Notes: generated by a model from the letters alone, not told the origin. Positions 16,493 to 24,721 are shown, numbered from the stretch's first letter. The stretch is DNA of 64,000 bases from Bacteroidales bacterium (GCA_017473705.1 JAFUJQ010000029.1:62001-126000), one strand, 5' to 3'. Translations and numbers: made by a program.

Positions 16493-16956
16493 TTTCCTAA
16501 CTTTACTTTTCCAATAAGACCGCCAGCTGCTGGTTTTTCCTCCTTTCCGCCCATAGTGCTGAGATACTCATCACCAGGATTACGGAAATTCACATATTTC
16601 GCCGGATAGCCGGTGATTGTAACAGACTCGATCTGGCCCTCAGCGTTATATTTAACCTGAGTCTCCAGGGCCACAAGAACATCAGCATTTCCGTTAGCGA
16701 GCAAAGCCTCACGTACAGCCGTATTGATCACATTATCATAACCTCCGTAGACAACGGTCTTACTAGGCATCATAAAATATGTGATCTTATCAGGAGACAC
16801 TTCCAGATCAGCAAATACCGCTGCAACAACAGGCGCGACTACCGGTTTTGCAGATGTTGAAGAATTCATCAGCTTGGAAGGAGCAGAGCATGCAGTCAAA
16901 AAGCAACCCGCACAGAACAACGCAGCGATTGCGGAAACACGAACAAAATTTTTCAT
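16489..16956 (-). CDS. Small lipoprotein, first gene of the envelope operon
   Basis: 155-residue lipoprotein: MKNFVRVSAIAALFCAGCF, lipobox LTAC with Cys23. The mature part contains VSPDKITYFMMPSK, TAVREALLANGNADVLVALE and VTITGYPAKYVNFRNPG, a short alpha/beta fold seen in Bacteroidetes lipoproteins, for which I know no function. The frame opens further upstream, but the start at 16956 is preferred because it gives a clean lipoprotein signal. The DNA just upstream is a large structured element (16967-17217). Confidence 0.7.
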   Translation of the reverse strand: MKNFVRVSAIAALFCAGCFLTACSAPSKLMNSSTSAKPVVAPVVAAVFADLEVSPDKITYFMMPSKTVVYGGYDNVINTAVREALLANGNADVLVALETQVKYNAEGQIESVTITGYPAKYVNFRNPGDEYLSTMGGKEEKPAAGGLIGKVKLGK

Positions 16957-16966
16957 AAGCATGTTT

Positions 16967-17217
16967 TTGAAAATTGTGGTACATCTCCGAAGCCCCACCG
17001 GAATTTCATGGATATATACAAAGAAAGTGTGGAGCTGACTTCCGTTCATCTGATTGAAGGTTGTGGTAAGACCCTGACCAAGATTAACGACACAATACCC
17101 CACACTCGGATAGATATGGGATATCGGGGCACGCAGAATGTGCCCGTCCACAGGTATCTATACGAAGTGAGTGTTGCCCGTATCGCCCTTTGGTCAAGAA
17201 AACTACCACATTTTCAA
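16967..17217. other. 251-bp nested inverted-repeat element in the leader of the envelope operon
   Basis: The 430-base gap 16957-17386 contains no convincing gene. Its core is bounded by TTGAAAATTGTGGTA (16967-16981) and, inverted, TACCACATTTTCAA (17204-17217), differing by one base. Within it another hairpin runs from CACACTC (17101) to GAGTGT (17169), containing TAGATA/TATCTA and GGGCAC/GTGCCC (17127-17132 and 17140-17145). A further partly paired segment links GTGGTAAGACC near 17065 with GGTC and CTACCAC near 17190-17209. It could be a structured RNA leader or a non-autonomous mobile element. No TAnnTTTG promoter box is evident here. Confidence 0.55.
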
Positions 17218-17347
17218 TCAAGGACTTGCGAAAAACACTTTCACAATATGTAATGCCAGATGGCTCAGCCAAATGACATCACAAATATCGTAAAAGTTTT
17301 TCAAACGGCCAACACTCACCGAGGGGTATTGCAGGGGATAAAATAAT

Positions 17348-17372
17348 GATGTCCGGCTTTGGACCGGACATC
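17348..17372 (-). terminator. Hairpin downstream of the Rpn gene
   Basis: GATGTCCGG (17348-17356) pairs with CCGGACATC (17364-17372) around a 7-base loop, 14 bases after the stop of the minus-strand Rpn gene. The A+T-rich sequence that follows is compatible with an intrinsic terminator. Confidence 0.65.
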
Positions 17373-17386
17373 GTTTGAGTAATCAC

Positions 17387-18379
17387 TTATTTGCAGTATT
17401 CAGCCAATTGAGTTTCCGTCAATCCGAATGCCTTCGCCACGACATCTACAGCTATACCTGCGGACAGCATCGTGACTATCGCCTCTTTTTTTCCTTCCGC
17501 CTTTCCTTCCGCCTTACCATCAAGACGGCCTTCATTATAAGCATCCTCACGCTGTTCACGCATAGAGTTCAGTATTTCATCTTCACGTGTCATAAGCTTT
17601 TTGTATTTATCTATTTTTTCAGGACTCCAATCTGCCATATACGCATCTTGGTACAATTCTTCAAGTTCTGTTCCGGCCACTCCCTCCGGCATATCTTTCA
17701 TCCTATACATATTCTTCAGACTGAACAACCAACGTTCCGCCATACTCTCACACTCCTGAAATTCCTTCCTGAAACGGTACAAGTCTATGAATACAAGATT
17801 GACATTATCACCCAAAGCCCGGCCTGTCTCTATGCTTTGAAAGATATAATGTGACATGTGTCTTTCTGCATCAGTTCCAGTCTTACCCACTATCTCGCTT
17901 GGAAAGTTCAAGAAGCAAACCACATACACCGGAGCAAAGTCATAGTCCCAACGTCTATGGAGAACCTCCTTCTGATATTTTTTCTCTACGCGAGCCTGGT
18001 CCAATACTGACTGAGAAGCATAATAGACAGCACGCTTATGGAAATAGTGCTGACTCCACATCTGCATTTCGACCAAAAATCGCGTTCCATTCTTATCCTT
18101 GCAGTAGACATCGAAAATAGACTTACCATCTTCCTCCATCTCGCCAAGACGCTCTGTCGGCAAGTACTTCAGTTCGACAATACCGGCATCCGGCAGCAGT
18201 CTATTCAACAATGTCATCAGCAGTCTCTCACTCTGCCCCTCTGTCCCAAAAACAATCTTAAACCCTGAATCATAGGTCAGATTTGCATAAAGCCTCGGCT
18301 CACCCGCCACAGCATTGACATCCTGGATGTCGCAGCCTTTCTTACAGTCGTTGATCATAACTTTAAATATATAGGGCAT
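17387..18379 (-). CDS. Rpn family nuclease / PD-(D/E)XK transposase-like protein
   Basis: 330-residue member of the PDDEXK_2 (Rpn, formerly transposase_31-like) family, known in E. coli to promote RecA-independent recombination through DNA endonuclease activity. The core contains LTYDSGFKIVFG, SIFDVYCKDKNGTRFLVEMQ with D90 and E104-x-Q106 as likely catalytic residues, and HKRAVYYAS. The C-terminal region has the low-complexity GRLDGKAEGKAEGKKEA linker typical of the family and a helical tail. It is encoded alone in the A+T-rich accessory segment. The start could also be the second methionine (MINDC). Confidence 0.85.
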   Translation of the reverse strand: MPYIFKVMINDCKKGCDIQDVNAVAGEPRLYANLTYDSGFKIVFGTEGQSERLLMTLLNRLLPDAGIVELKYLPTERLGEMEEDGKSIFDVYCKDKNGTRFLVEMQMWSQHYFHKRAVYYASQSVLDQARVEKKYQKEVLHRRWDYDFAPVYVVCFLNFPSEIVGKTGTDAERHMSHYIFQSIETGRALGDNVNLVFIDLYRFRKEFQECESMAERWLFSLKNMYRMKDMPEGVAGTELEELYQDAYMADWSPEKIDKYKKLMTREDEILNSMREQREDAYNEGRLDGKAEGKAEGKKEAIVTMLSAGIAVDVVAKAFGLTETQLAEYCK

Positions 18380-18417
18380 AATTACCCCTATTAAAAATCA
18401 TGATCCCCTTCTCCCCA

Positions 18418-18425
18418 CAAATTTA
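18418..18425 (-). promoter_or_regulatory. Possible -7 box for the Rpn gene
   Basis: Minus-strand TAAATTTG about 39 bases before the start. The gap to the next gene at 18517 is otherwise homopolymer-rich A/T with no recognisable feature. Confidence 0.45.
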
Positions 18426-18516
18426 CCATTTGTCAAAGCCAAAATCAACTCAGCAGTGCAGATTTTTCTTTTTCTTTAACAAACTTTTTCTAAATTTTTA
18501 AATTTTTTCTCTTTTT

Positions 18517-19251
18517 TTAAAGAACATCCGGCTTCTGAGCCATAAGATGCTGTACGGCGGCTTGGGCGCAGACGCAGCCGAAGACTGCCGGGATGTATGA
18601 TATTGTGCCTACCTGGGACTTCTTGTTGCGGTCTTCGCATGGGACTATCGATTCCTTGTCAGGGAGTTCCTCCGAGAAGACGACCTGGAAGCCTTTCTTG
18701 ATGCCCATGTGGCGGAGGCGCTTGCGGACGATGTAGGCCAGAGGGCAGTTGAATGACTTCGACACATCGGTCAGGCGCACCTTGGTGGCATCGAACTTGG
18801 CACCGGCTCCCATTGACGAAACGAGCGGGATGCTGTTGTCCATGCAATATTTAATAAGGTGGAGCTTTGGTGAAAGGGTGTCGATCGCGTCAACAAGGAA
18901 GTCTATCTTATAGGCGCCAAGCACTTCCCCAGCCCTCTCGGCTTCGAGATACTGCTCTATTATCACGAGGTCAAGTTCGGGATTGATGTCCATGAGTCTC
19001 TCAGCGAGTACCTGGCATTTTGGTCTGCCGACTGTCGAGTCAAGGGCAAGAAGCTGACGATTCTTGTTAGTGACTGAGACCTCGTCGCTGTCAAGGATTA
19101 TGAGATGGCCGACACCGGCGCGCACGATCATCTCGGCGGCGTAGCCTCCTACGCCTCCGACTCCTATGACTGCCACGGTTGAGTTGCGGAAATGGTCAAG
19201 CATTTCCTCACCCACCAGCATCGCTGTCCTTTCCTGCCAATCGTATATCAT
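18517..19251 (-). CDS. tcdA: tRNA threonylcarbamoyladenosine dehydratase
   Basis: 244-residue ThiF/HesA-type adenylating enzyme that cyclises t6A37 of tRNAs to ct6A. It has the nucleotide-binding VAVIGVGGVGGYAAEMIVRAG (about 26-46, glycine-rich loop), DSDEVSVTNKNRQLLAL, and the DAIDTLSPKLHLIKYC segment. The conserved cysteine-containing parts SFNCPLAYIVRKRLRHMGI and SIVPCEDRNKKS fit TcdA rather than MoeB or ThiF. The start MIYDWQERT is the usual one; the frame extends 21 codons upstream through repeat DNA and was not used. Confidence 0.9.
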   Translation of the reverse strand: MIYDWQERTAMLVGEEMLDHFRNSTVAVIGVGGVGGYAAEMIVRAGVGHLIILDSDEVSVTNKNRQLLALDSTVGRPKCQVLAERLMDINPELDLVIIEQYLEAERAGEVLGAYKIDFLVDAIDTLSPKLHLIKYCMDNSIPLVSSMGAGAKFDATKVRLTDVSKSFNCPLAYIVRKRLRHMGIKKGFQVVFSEELPDKESIVPCEDRNKKSQVGTISYIPAVFGCVCAQAAVQHLMAQKPDVL

Positions 19252-19263
19252 ATTTATATTAAT

Positions 19264-19383
19264 TTCGGTCCTGCTCGGGCCGGACTGAGATATCTTAACC
19301 CCCTGTCGTTTCACGACATCCCCCTTCCAGGGGGAACTTCGGCCCTGCCCGGGCCGGACTGAGAAAATGTCATTTTCTCAGTC
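19264..19383. repeat. Two copies of repeat class B (CGGGCCGG...TGAGAAAATG)
   Basis: CTGCTCGGGCCGGACTGAGA at 19271-19290 recurs as CTGCCCGGGCCGGACTGAGA at 19345-19364, where it runs on into a perfect palindrome (GACTGAGAAAATG at 19357-19369 and its complement ending at 19383). A further copy lies at 45703-45748. Between the two copies lies a separate GGGG/CCCC hairpin. All copies are directly upstream of genes. Confidence 0.75.
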
Positions 19384-19385
19384 TT

Positions 19386-19426
19386 GGCAAGGCTAAAGGG
19401 CTATTTTATAGCCCTTTAGCCTTGCC
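19386..19426. terminator. 18-bp perfect hairpin overlapping the mazG stop
   Basis: Arms 19386-19403 and 19409-19426 are perfectly complementary with a 5-base loop, and the mazG stop codon (19406-19408) sits in the loop. The last codons of mazG (KAKGL) are part of the stem. It probably ends or protects the mazG mRNA. Confidence 0.75.
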
Positions 19427-20224
19427 CTCGTCCCATATTGCATCCATCTCTGCTAGGGTCATGTCTGTGAGGTTGCGGCCCTGGCGGATGGTCTGCTCTT
19501 CGAGGTATGTGAAACGGCGGCGGAATTTGGCGCATGTGCGCTCGAGGGCTGTGTCAGGGTTAAGGCCGTAAAGACGCGCTGCATTCACCGTCGCGAACAG
19601 GAAGTCTCCGAGCTCGTCCTCGGCACGGTCGTATGCAGCCGCCTTCTCTTCTTCAGTCTGAGCAGCTGCCATGGCATCAAGCTCTGCCTGATACTCGCCC
19701 ATTTCCTCCTTCACCTTGTCCCATACCTGCTCCTTGCACTCCCAGTCGAAACCGACTCCGCGTGCCTTGTCCTGCATTCTGTAAGCCTTGAGAAGCGGCG
19801 GAAGGCCGTCAGGCACTCCGGAGAGCACGCGCTTGTTGCCGTCCTTCTCCTTGGTCTTGAGCATCTCCCACTGTTTGATGACATCCTCTGCATCACCTAC
19901 CTCAGCAGATGAGAATACGTGTGGATGACGATATATCAGTTTGTCACAGAGGAAGTTGATCACATCAACGATATCAAAATGCTGTTTCTCTTCGCCGATC
20001 TTGGCATAGAAAAGCACATGCAGAAGCACGTCTCCCAGTTCCTTTGAAAGTTCGTGCTCCTGTCCTTTGAGGATGGCGTCACTGAGTTCATAGACCTCTT
20101 CAAGGGTCTGCGGACGAAGCGACTCGTTGGTCTGCTTCCTGTCCCAAGGGCATTTCTCCCTCAATTCGTCCAGTACATCCAGAATACGTCCGAATGCCTG
20201 CAGTTTATCTTCTCTAGTATGCAT
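19406..20224 (-). CDS. mazG: Nucleoside triphosphate pyrophosphohydrolase MazG
   Basis: 272 residues, an all-alpha NTP pyrophosphatase that hydrolyses (d)NTPs, including non-canonical ones, to monophosphates. The N-terminal MazG domain shows CPWDRKQTNESLRPQTLEE and EVYELSDAI with the metal-binding glutamates, then ELSKELGDVLLHVLFYAKI (ExxED-like). The C-terminal domain repeats a weaker form (EDELGDFLFATVNAARLYG). Length matches two-domain MazG proteins. The start at 20224 is chosen because MHTREDKLQAFGRILDVLDEL is the family opening and a -7 box lies just upstream. Confidence 0.92.
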   Translation of the reverse strand: MHTREDKLQAFGRILDVLDELREKCPWDRKQTNESLRPQTLEEVYELSDAILKGQEHELSKELGDVLLHVLFYAKIGEEKQHFDIVDVINFLCDKLIYRHPHVFSSAEVGDAEDVIKQWEMLKTKEKDGNKRVLSGVPDGLPPLLKAYRMQDKARGVGFDWECKEQVWDKVKEEMGEYQAELDAMAAAQTEEEKAAAYDRAEDELGDFLFATVNAARLYGLNPDTALERTCAKFRRRFTYLEEQTIRQGRNLTDMTLAEMDAIWDEGKAKGL

Positions 20225-20232
20225 AGCGGGCA

Positions 20233-20240
20233 CAAAGTTA
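20233..20240 (-). promoter_or_regulatory. Probable -7 box for mazG
   Basis: Minus-strand TAACTTTG nine bases before the start codon, implying a nearly leaderless transcript. Confidence 0.5.
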
Positions 20241-20260
20241 GCAATTCTGCAAAAAATAAC

Positions 20261-20268
20261 TATCTTTG
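20261..20268 (+). promoter_or_regulatory. Probable -7 box for the CoA-transferase gene
   Basis: TATCTTTG 20 bases before the ATG at 20288, diverging from the mazG box. Confidence 0.55.
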
Positions 20269-20287
20269 GCGAGCTAATCACATACTT

Positions 20288-21592
20288 ATGCGTAAAGAAA
20301 TCAGATTCGTTTCGGCAGAAGAGGCCGTCAAGGTTGTCAAGTCAGGCGACCACATACACTTGAGCAGCGTAGCCAGCGCCCCACGCATCCTTATTGATGC
20401 ATTGTGCGCACGCGGAGAAAGAGGAGAACTCCAGGATGTACGCATCCATCACCTCCACACAGAAGGTCCGGCACCATACACCGACCCTAAGTTCAACGGC
20501 ATCTTCTTCCACCAGGCATTCTTCGTGGGAGCCAACGTCCGCAAGAGCGTGCAGGCAGGATATTCAGACTATATCCCTGTATTCCTCAGCGAGACCCAGA
20601 AGTTGTACCGTTGCGGTGCGCTTCCTTGCGATGTGGCGATGATCCAGGTTTGCCCTCCTGACAAGCACGGCTATGTGTCTCTCGGAACATCCGTAGACGC
20701 GACTCTCGCTGCAATCGAATGCGCAAAGACAGTGATCGCAGTCGTAAACCCTAACGTCCCTCGCGCATGGGGCCAGGCGATGATCCCTATGGACATGATC
20801 GACATATTCGTGGAAGGCAATGAGCCTCTCGAACCTGCTCACTTCAGCGAGCCGAACGAAGTGGAGATCGCCATTGGAAAGCACTGCGCAGAGCTCATCG
20901 ACGACGGAGCATGCCTCCAGATGGGCATCGGAGCCATCCCTAACGCCGTGCTCGCACAGCTCGGAGGCCACAAGAACCTCGGAGTGCACACTGAGATGTT
21001 CGCAGACGGAGTCCTCGAGCTCGTCGAGAAAGGAGTCATCAACGGCTCTAACAAGGTGACAGACAGAGGTAAACTGGTTTCTACATTCCTCATGGGATCG
21101 CAGAAGGTATATGACTTCATCGACGACAACCCAATGGTCGCAATGATGGATGTGGGATATACCAACGATCCGTTCGTCATCTCAAGGAACCCTAAGATGA
21201 CAGCCATCAACTCTGCAGTCCAGATTGACCTCACAGGACAGGTCTGTGCAGACTCAATAGGAACAAGATTCTACTCCGGAGTAGGCGGACAGGTCGATTT
21301 CGTATACGGAGCATCACTCGCCCCACAGGGCAAGGCCATCATAGCGATGCCTTCAACGACAAACAAGGGCGGAAGCAAGATCGCGCCGACCATCATCGAG
21401 GGAGGCGGAGTCGTGACGACAAGACCGCACGTACACTATGTGGTGACAGAGTTCGGAGCTGTGGACCTCTATGGAAAGTCAATGCAGGAAAGGGCGAAGC
21501 TCCTGATCAGCATCGCGCATCCTGACCACCAGGAAGAGCTCGACAAGGCTGCCTTTGAAAGATTCGGCCCACACTATCACACAATAAAATAA
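20288..21592 (+). CDS. Acetyl-CoA hydrolase/transferase family protein
   Basis: 434-residue family I CoA-transferase related to 4-hydroxybutyrate CoA-transferase, butyryl-CoA:acetate CoA-transferase and Cat1. Landmarks are VRIHHLHTEG, HGYVSLGTSVDATLAAIECA, the GIGAIPNAVLAQLGG nucleotide loop, and HTEMFADGVLEL with the probable catalytic Glu236 that forms the glutamyl-CoA thioester. The C-terminal part TKMTAINSAVQIDLTGQVCAD-like segment is also typical. It would exchange CoA between short-chain acids in fermentation; the exact acid pair cannot be read from sequence. An upstream extension of the frame overlaps mazG and is unlikely. Confidence 0.85.
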   Translation: MRKEIRFVSAEEAVKVVKSGDHIHLSSVASAPRILIDALCARGERGELQDVRIHHLHTEGPAPYTDPKFNGIFFHQAFFVGANVRKSVQAGYSDYIPVFLSETQKLYRCGALPCDVAMIQVCPPDKHGYVSLGTSVDATLAAIECAKTVIAVVNPNVPRAWGQAMIPMDMIDIFVEGNEPLEPAHFSEPNEVEIAIGKHCAELIDDGACLQMGIGAIPNAVLAQLGGHKNLGVHTEMFADGVLELVEKGVINGSNKVTDRGKLVSTFLMGSQKVYDFIDDNPMVAMMDVGYTNDPFVISRNPKMTAINSAVQIDLTGQVCADSIGTRFYSGVGGQVDFVYGASLAPQGKAIIAMPSTTNKGGSKIAPTIIEGGGVVTTRPHVHYVVTEFGAVDLYGKSMQERAKLLISIAHPDHQEELDKAAFERFGPHYHTIK

Positions 21593-21630
21593 CCCTGGCA
21601 TTCAAGCCACTGAATATCAAACGATTACAC

Positions 21631-21664
21631 AAACCTCGTGCTCCCCTTGGACGGCACGAGGTTT
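21631..21664 (+). terminator. Terminator of the CoA-transferase gene
   Basis: AAACCTCGTGC (21631-21641) pairs with GCACGAGGTTT (21654-21664), an 11-bp stem ending in a short T run. Confidence 0.75.
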
Positions 21665-21712
21665 CCATATACGACTGAAACTCAGACAGTTATGCGTCAG
21701 GATGCGAGATAA

Positions 21713-21747
21713 AAAAAAGACGTAACCCGAGGGATTACGTCTTTTTT
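21713..21747. terminator. Terminator of the histone-like gene
   Basis: AAAAAAGACGTAA (21713-21725) pairs with TTACGTCTTTTTT (21735-21747), with an inner CCC/GGG pair. The A run and T run make it usable in both directions; it lies 18 bases past the minus-strand stop. Confidence 0.85.
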
Positions 21748-21764
21748 GCTTTTAATGAAAGAGA

Positions 21765-21938
21765 TTACTTAGAAGCCTCTACTGAAACCTTTCTGAACTC
21801 CTTCATAGCCTTCATGAGGTTAAGAGCAGCCTTACGTGCGCGTGCGCCAGCAGCCTTATTACCCTTTTCTACCTGAGCGTCTGCATTCTTTGCGAATACC
21901 TCATACTCAGCCTTGATCTGATCTACAAGAGCTTTCAT
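21765..21938 (-). CDS. Histone H1-like (Hc1 family) small basic protein
   Basis: 57-residue lysine-rich helical protein beginning MKALVDQIKAEYEVFAKNA, with DAQVEKGNKAAGARARKAAL and a tail MKAMKEFRKVSVEASK. This is the small Bacteroidetes relative of the chlamydial Hc1 histone-like family, presumed to bind nucleic acid and help compact the nucleoid. It has no close operon partner and a strong terminator, as expected of an abundant protein. It is short enough to be missed by length-filtered gene calling. Confidence 0.9.
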   Translation of the reverse strand: MKALVDQIKAEYEVFAKNADAQVEKGNKAAGARARKAALNLMKAMKEFRKVSVEASK

Positions 21939-22076
21939 TTCTTTAATTTTTTAAATAGTTCGTAAACAATTAGCATCAAAACTTTCGCCAAGTTATGGAT
22001 TCTCTTTTTATTTTCCAAATTTTTACTTCGAAAAGTAAAATATAAGGCGCCAAATGTTGTCTAAAAGTCGAATTAT

Positions 22077-22649
22077 TTACTTTTTCGGTCTGGTATTAAC
22101 GGTATTCATAGCCCTGTCTACACCTATTGTAGACCATGCCTTTACGCCGTCAATAACCTTCTTGCATATCTCAGGAACCTGTTCCTTCTCATCAGCACTG
22201 AATTCCCCAAGGACGAAATCCACCTGCTGCCCTCTGCTGAAGTCGCTGCCGATTCCGACCCTGATTCTGGCATACTCCTGGGTTCCGATAAGTTCAGTGA
22301 TGTTGGTCAGGCCGTTATGTCCGCCGGCGCTGCCGTTCTTTCGGAGACGAAGCGTGCCGAAAGGCAGATTCAGGTCATCTGATATCACAAGAATGTTCTC
22401 CACAGGAATCTTCATCTCGTTCATCCAGTAGCGTACAGCCTTTCCGCTGAGATTCATATATGTGGAAGGCTTGAGAAGAGTGAACTTCCTTCCCTTGAAC
22501 GAAACTGCCGCCGTGCTGCCATATCTCCCGGACTCAAAAGAAATATTGGACGCCTGAGCCCAGGCGTCCAATACCATAAATCCAATGTTGTGTCTGGTGT
22601 TGGCATATTCGGCGCCGATGTTTCCTAACCCGACAACCAAATAGTTCAT
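22077..22649 (-). CDS. pth: Peptidyl-tRNA hydrolase
   Basis: 190-residue Pth that releases tRNA from stalled peptidyl-tRNA. It shows LVVGLGNIGAEYANTRHNIGF with the catalytic histidine about residue 20, KPSTYMNLSGKAV with the substrate-binding asparagine, and DDLNLPFGTLRLRKNGSAGG with the catalytic aspartate near 93. It follows rplY by 11 bases on the same strand, the common rplY-pth pair. Confidence 0.95.
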   Translation of the reverse strand: MNYLVVGLGNIGAEYANTRHNIGFMVLDAWAQASNISFESGRYGSTAAVSFKGRKFTLLKPSTYMNLSGKAVRYWMNEMKIPVENILVISDDLNLPFGTLRLRKNGSAGGHNGLTNITELIGTQEYARIRVGIGSDFSRGQQVDFVLGEFSADEKEQVPEICKKVIDGVKAWSTIGVDRAMNTVNTRPKK

Positions 22650-22660
22650 ACCGATTCAGA

Positions 22661-23242
22661 TTACTTGCCCTGCTCCATCTTAGCCTGCTGTGTAGCACGG
22701 GTAGGACGTACTGAGCAGATGATTGTAGCCTTTGGTGACACGATAGTCACGCCATCATAGTTGAGGTCGCCTGCTACGATCTGCTTGCCGATCATGAGGT
22801 TGGTTGAATCAACCTCGAGAAGGTCAGGAAGTTTATCCATCATAGCGCTCACGCGAAGCTTGCGGCTTGAAACGAGGAGCTTACCACCCATCTTGACACC
22901 CTCTGAGTGTCCTACAACCTTCACAGGAACCTCGATAGTAACCGGCTTATCCTCAGAAACGAAGAGGAAGTCAGCGTGAAGAGCCTCGTCAGAAACCGGA
23001 TGATACTGTACCTCGTGGAGCACTGCATAACCGCTTCTTCCGTCGCTGAGCTTAAGGTCGATGATGTAAGAGTTTGGAGTGTGAGTGATAGTCTTGAGAT
23101 CCTTTGCATCGATAGTGAAGAGAATGTTCTCCATACCGAGTCCATAGATGTTGCAAGGAACAAGTCCTGCTCTGCGGACAGCCTTTACTGCTGCCTTGTT
23201 GCCAGCTTCACGTACCTGGCCATTGAGTTCAATGTGCTGCAT
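22661..23242 (-). CDS. rplY: 50S ribosomal protein L25 (CTC form)
   Basis: 193-residue two-domain L25/general stress protein Ctc that binds 5S rRNA. The L25 core begins MQHIELNGQVREAGNKAAVK and includes LVPCNIYGLGMENILF; the second half is the TL5-type beta domain (VTIEVPVKVVGHSEGVKMGG). It is transcribed from its own -7 box behind an elaborate leader with two stem-loops (23272-23327). Confidence 0.93.
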   Translation of the reverse strand: MQHIELNGQVREAGNKAAVKAVRRAGLVPCNIYGLGMENILFTIDAKDLKTITHTPNSYIIDLKLSDGRSGYAVLHEVQYHPVSDEALHADFLFVSEDKPVTIEVPVKVVGHSEGVKMGGKLLVSSRKLRVSAMMDKLPDLLEVDSTNLMIGKQIVAGDLNYDGVTIVSPKATIICSVRPTRATQQAKMEQGK

Positions 23243-23271
23243 TGTGTTTAAAATTTAAAATGTGTTACTCA

Positions 23272-23327
23272 GTCTGGCTCAAGGCCAGACCCCATTGCAC
23301 CAAAAAGCGTCAGCGCTTTTTATGGGG
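23272..23327 (-). promoter_or_regulatory. Double stem-loop leader of rplY-pth
   Basis: In transcript order the leader first folds CCCCAT (complement of 23322-23327) with ATGGGG (complement of 23290-23295). That pair is stacked on an 8-bp AAAAAGCG/CGCTTTTT hairpin (23302-23309, 23314-23321). It then folds GTCTGGC with GCCAGAC (23272-23278, 23284-23290). The two share a junction base. Ribosomal-protein autoregulation would be one explanation; a palindromic repeat is another. Confidence 0.55.
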
Positions 23328-23330
23328 CTG

Positions 23331-23338
23331 CAAAGATA
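23331..23338 (-). promoter_or_regulatory. Probable -7 box for rplY-pth
   Basis: Minus-strand TATCTTTG directly upstream of the stem-loop leader. Confidence 0.6.
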
Positions 23339-23349
23339 GTCAAAATATT

Positions 23350-24702
23350 TTATATGACAAGTCCTGTGTCAATATTCCACTGAAGTGTCTTATAATACTT
23401 GTCAAGTTCTTCTCCACCATTACACGGCAGATACATGCTGAATCCGCTGAACACCTCAATATCAAAGACATTCATAAATCTTGGAGTATAGCCTTTATAT
23501 ACCACACACTCGTCCAAGGCCTCATCTACAGACGCCATGTCCTCATCCGACACCCCGGCTTCGATGAGGATATCCTTCAGATCATAGAACCAGTGATAAT
23601 CTCCCCTGAAAAACCTCTGCACCCTCCCCGGACTTACCGATGCGATTGCGTCTCTATATTTCTCAAACAATATTCCGCACACATCAGCCAGCCTGTCCAT
23701 CCGAGAACAATCAATCATCGATATTGTCGCTGACTGATAAACTCCGCTCTGAATGATATACTGATTGAAATAATCTTCACAAACTCCCTGCGGATCGGGA
23801 CTCTCGCCAGCTAGCAGATGGGTCGTGACTCTGGAATAATCAAAGCCTTCAGCCAGCACCTCCGCCTGGGAGAAGCCAAGGTAACGGCATTTATCCTTCA
23901 ACCCATAAGCTACCTCAACTCCGCCCATGAGACACGCATCGAACAGAATATATTCCATGTACATAGGAATGGCGTCGGCAAATCCATTCAATTCCATTTC
24001 GTATGACCTCGTAGGGCCTTCCATCATGACCCTGTCCTGGCCAATGCTCTTGACAGCAGGAAGTTCCGGGTCATAGACAGGAGCGACATATTCTACAAAC
24101 CTGTCTCCTGCACTGTGCATGCCCATCACCTTCCTGTCTTGGAACACATATCCCTTAGGATTTGAATAATACCCGGCCGGAAGATATCCTGTAGCATGGG
24201 AAGAGAATATCATTCCATATGACTTTGCCGGGAAAGTCTCCTTGACATATGAGAGGACCTCGTTCAACTGTGATGAAGTCGCCGACCTTGCATCCGGGGC
24301 ATATACGACAAGAGTATCAGTCACTACTCCACCGTCTTCCTTCTTCCACACACGCGTAAGGACAGGAGGATTAGGTGTCGAAAAATCATTGCCCATGGCC
24401 GGCAGATGAGAGTATATGAGAAGTACATTTTCACTGCGATGCTTTCCGGGGAGCCAGTTTGCCTTCAGCTCCGCAATGTCCTCGGACAAGAACCTGGACA
24501 GATCATTATATCCGGCAGAATAGAGAAGCAGGACACTGCGGGTGTTTTCGCTCGGGACTCTTCCGCCTGCCGGCGTGCCGGCCTCCGGCATGCGTCCGTG
24601 GTCGAACTCGGTATTGAAATCAAAATCCGGTTCACAGGCTGTAAAGGCAAGTGCCAGAAGCACTGCCGACATCACCTTCAATATTTTATATGATCTCGTC
24701 AT
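23350..24702 (-). CDS. Clostripain-family (C11) cysteine peptidase lipoprotein
   Basis: 450-residue exported lipoprotein (MTRSYKILKVMSAVLLALAF, lipobox FTAC with Cys23). Catalytic elements of the C11 caspase-like fold are His169 in IFSSHATGYLP and Cys257 in YILFDACLMGGVEVA. The region ENTRSVLLLYSAGYNDL is the first strand of the fold. Related Bacteroides proteins cleave after arginine or lysine in the periplasm or on the surface. The specificity and any self-processing here are unknown. It is divergent from the M49 peptidase gene. Confidence 0.85.
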   Translation of the reverse strand: MTRSYKILKVMSAVLLALAFTACEPDFDFNTEFDHGRMPEAGTPAGGRVPSENTRSVLLLYSAGYNDLSRFLSEDIAELKANWLPGKHRSENVLLIYSHLPAMGNDFSTPNPPVLTRVWKKEDGGVVTDTLVVYAPDARSATSSQLNEVLSYVKETFPAKSYGMIFSSHATGYLPAGYYSNPKGYVFQDRKVMGMHSAGDRFVEYVAPVYDPELPAVKSIGQDRVMMEGPTRSYEMELNGFADAIPMYMEYILFDACLMGGVEVAYGLKDKCRYLGFSQAEVLAEGFDYSRVTTHLLAGESPDPQGVCEDYFNQYIIQSGVYQSATISMIDCSRMDRLADVCGILFEKYRDAIASVSPGRVQRFFRGDYHWFYDLKDILIEAGVSDEDMASVDEALDECVVYKGYTPRFMNVFDIEVFSGFSMYLPCNGGEELDKYYKTLQWNIDTGLVI

Positions 24703-24721
24703 CCTTATCGTTTAGAATTCG

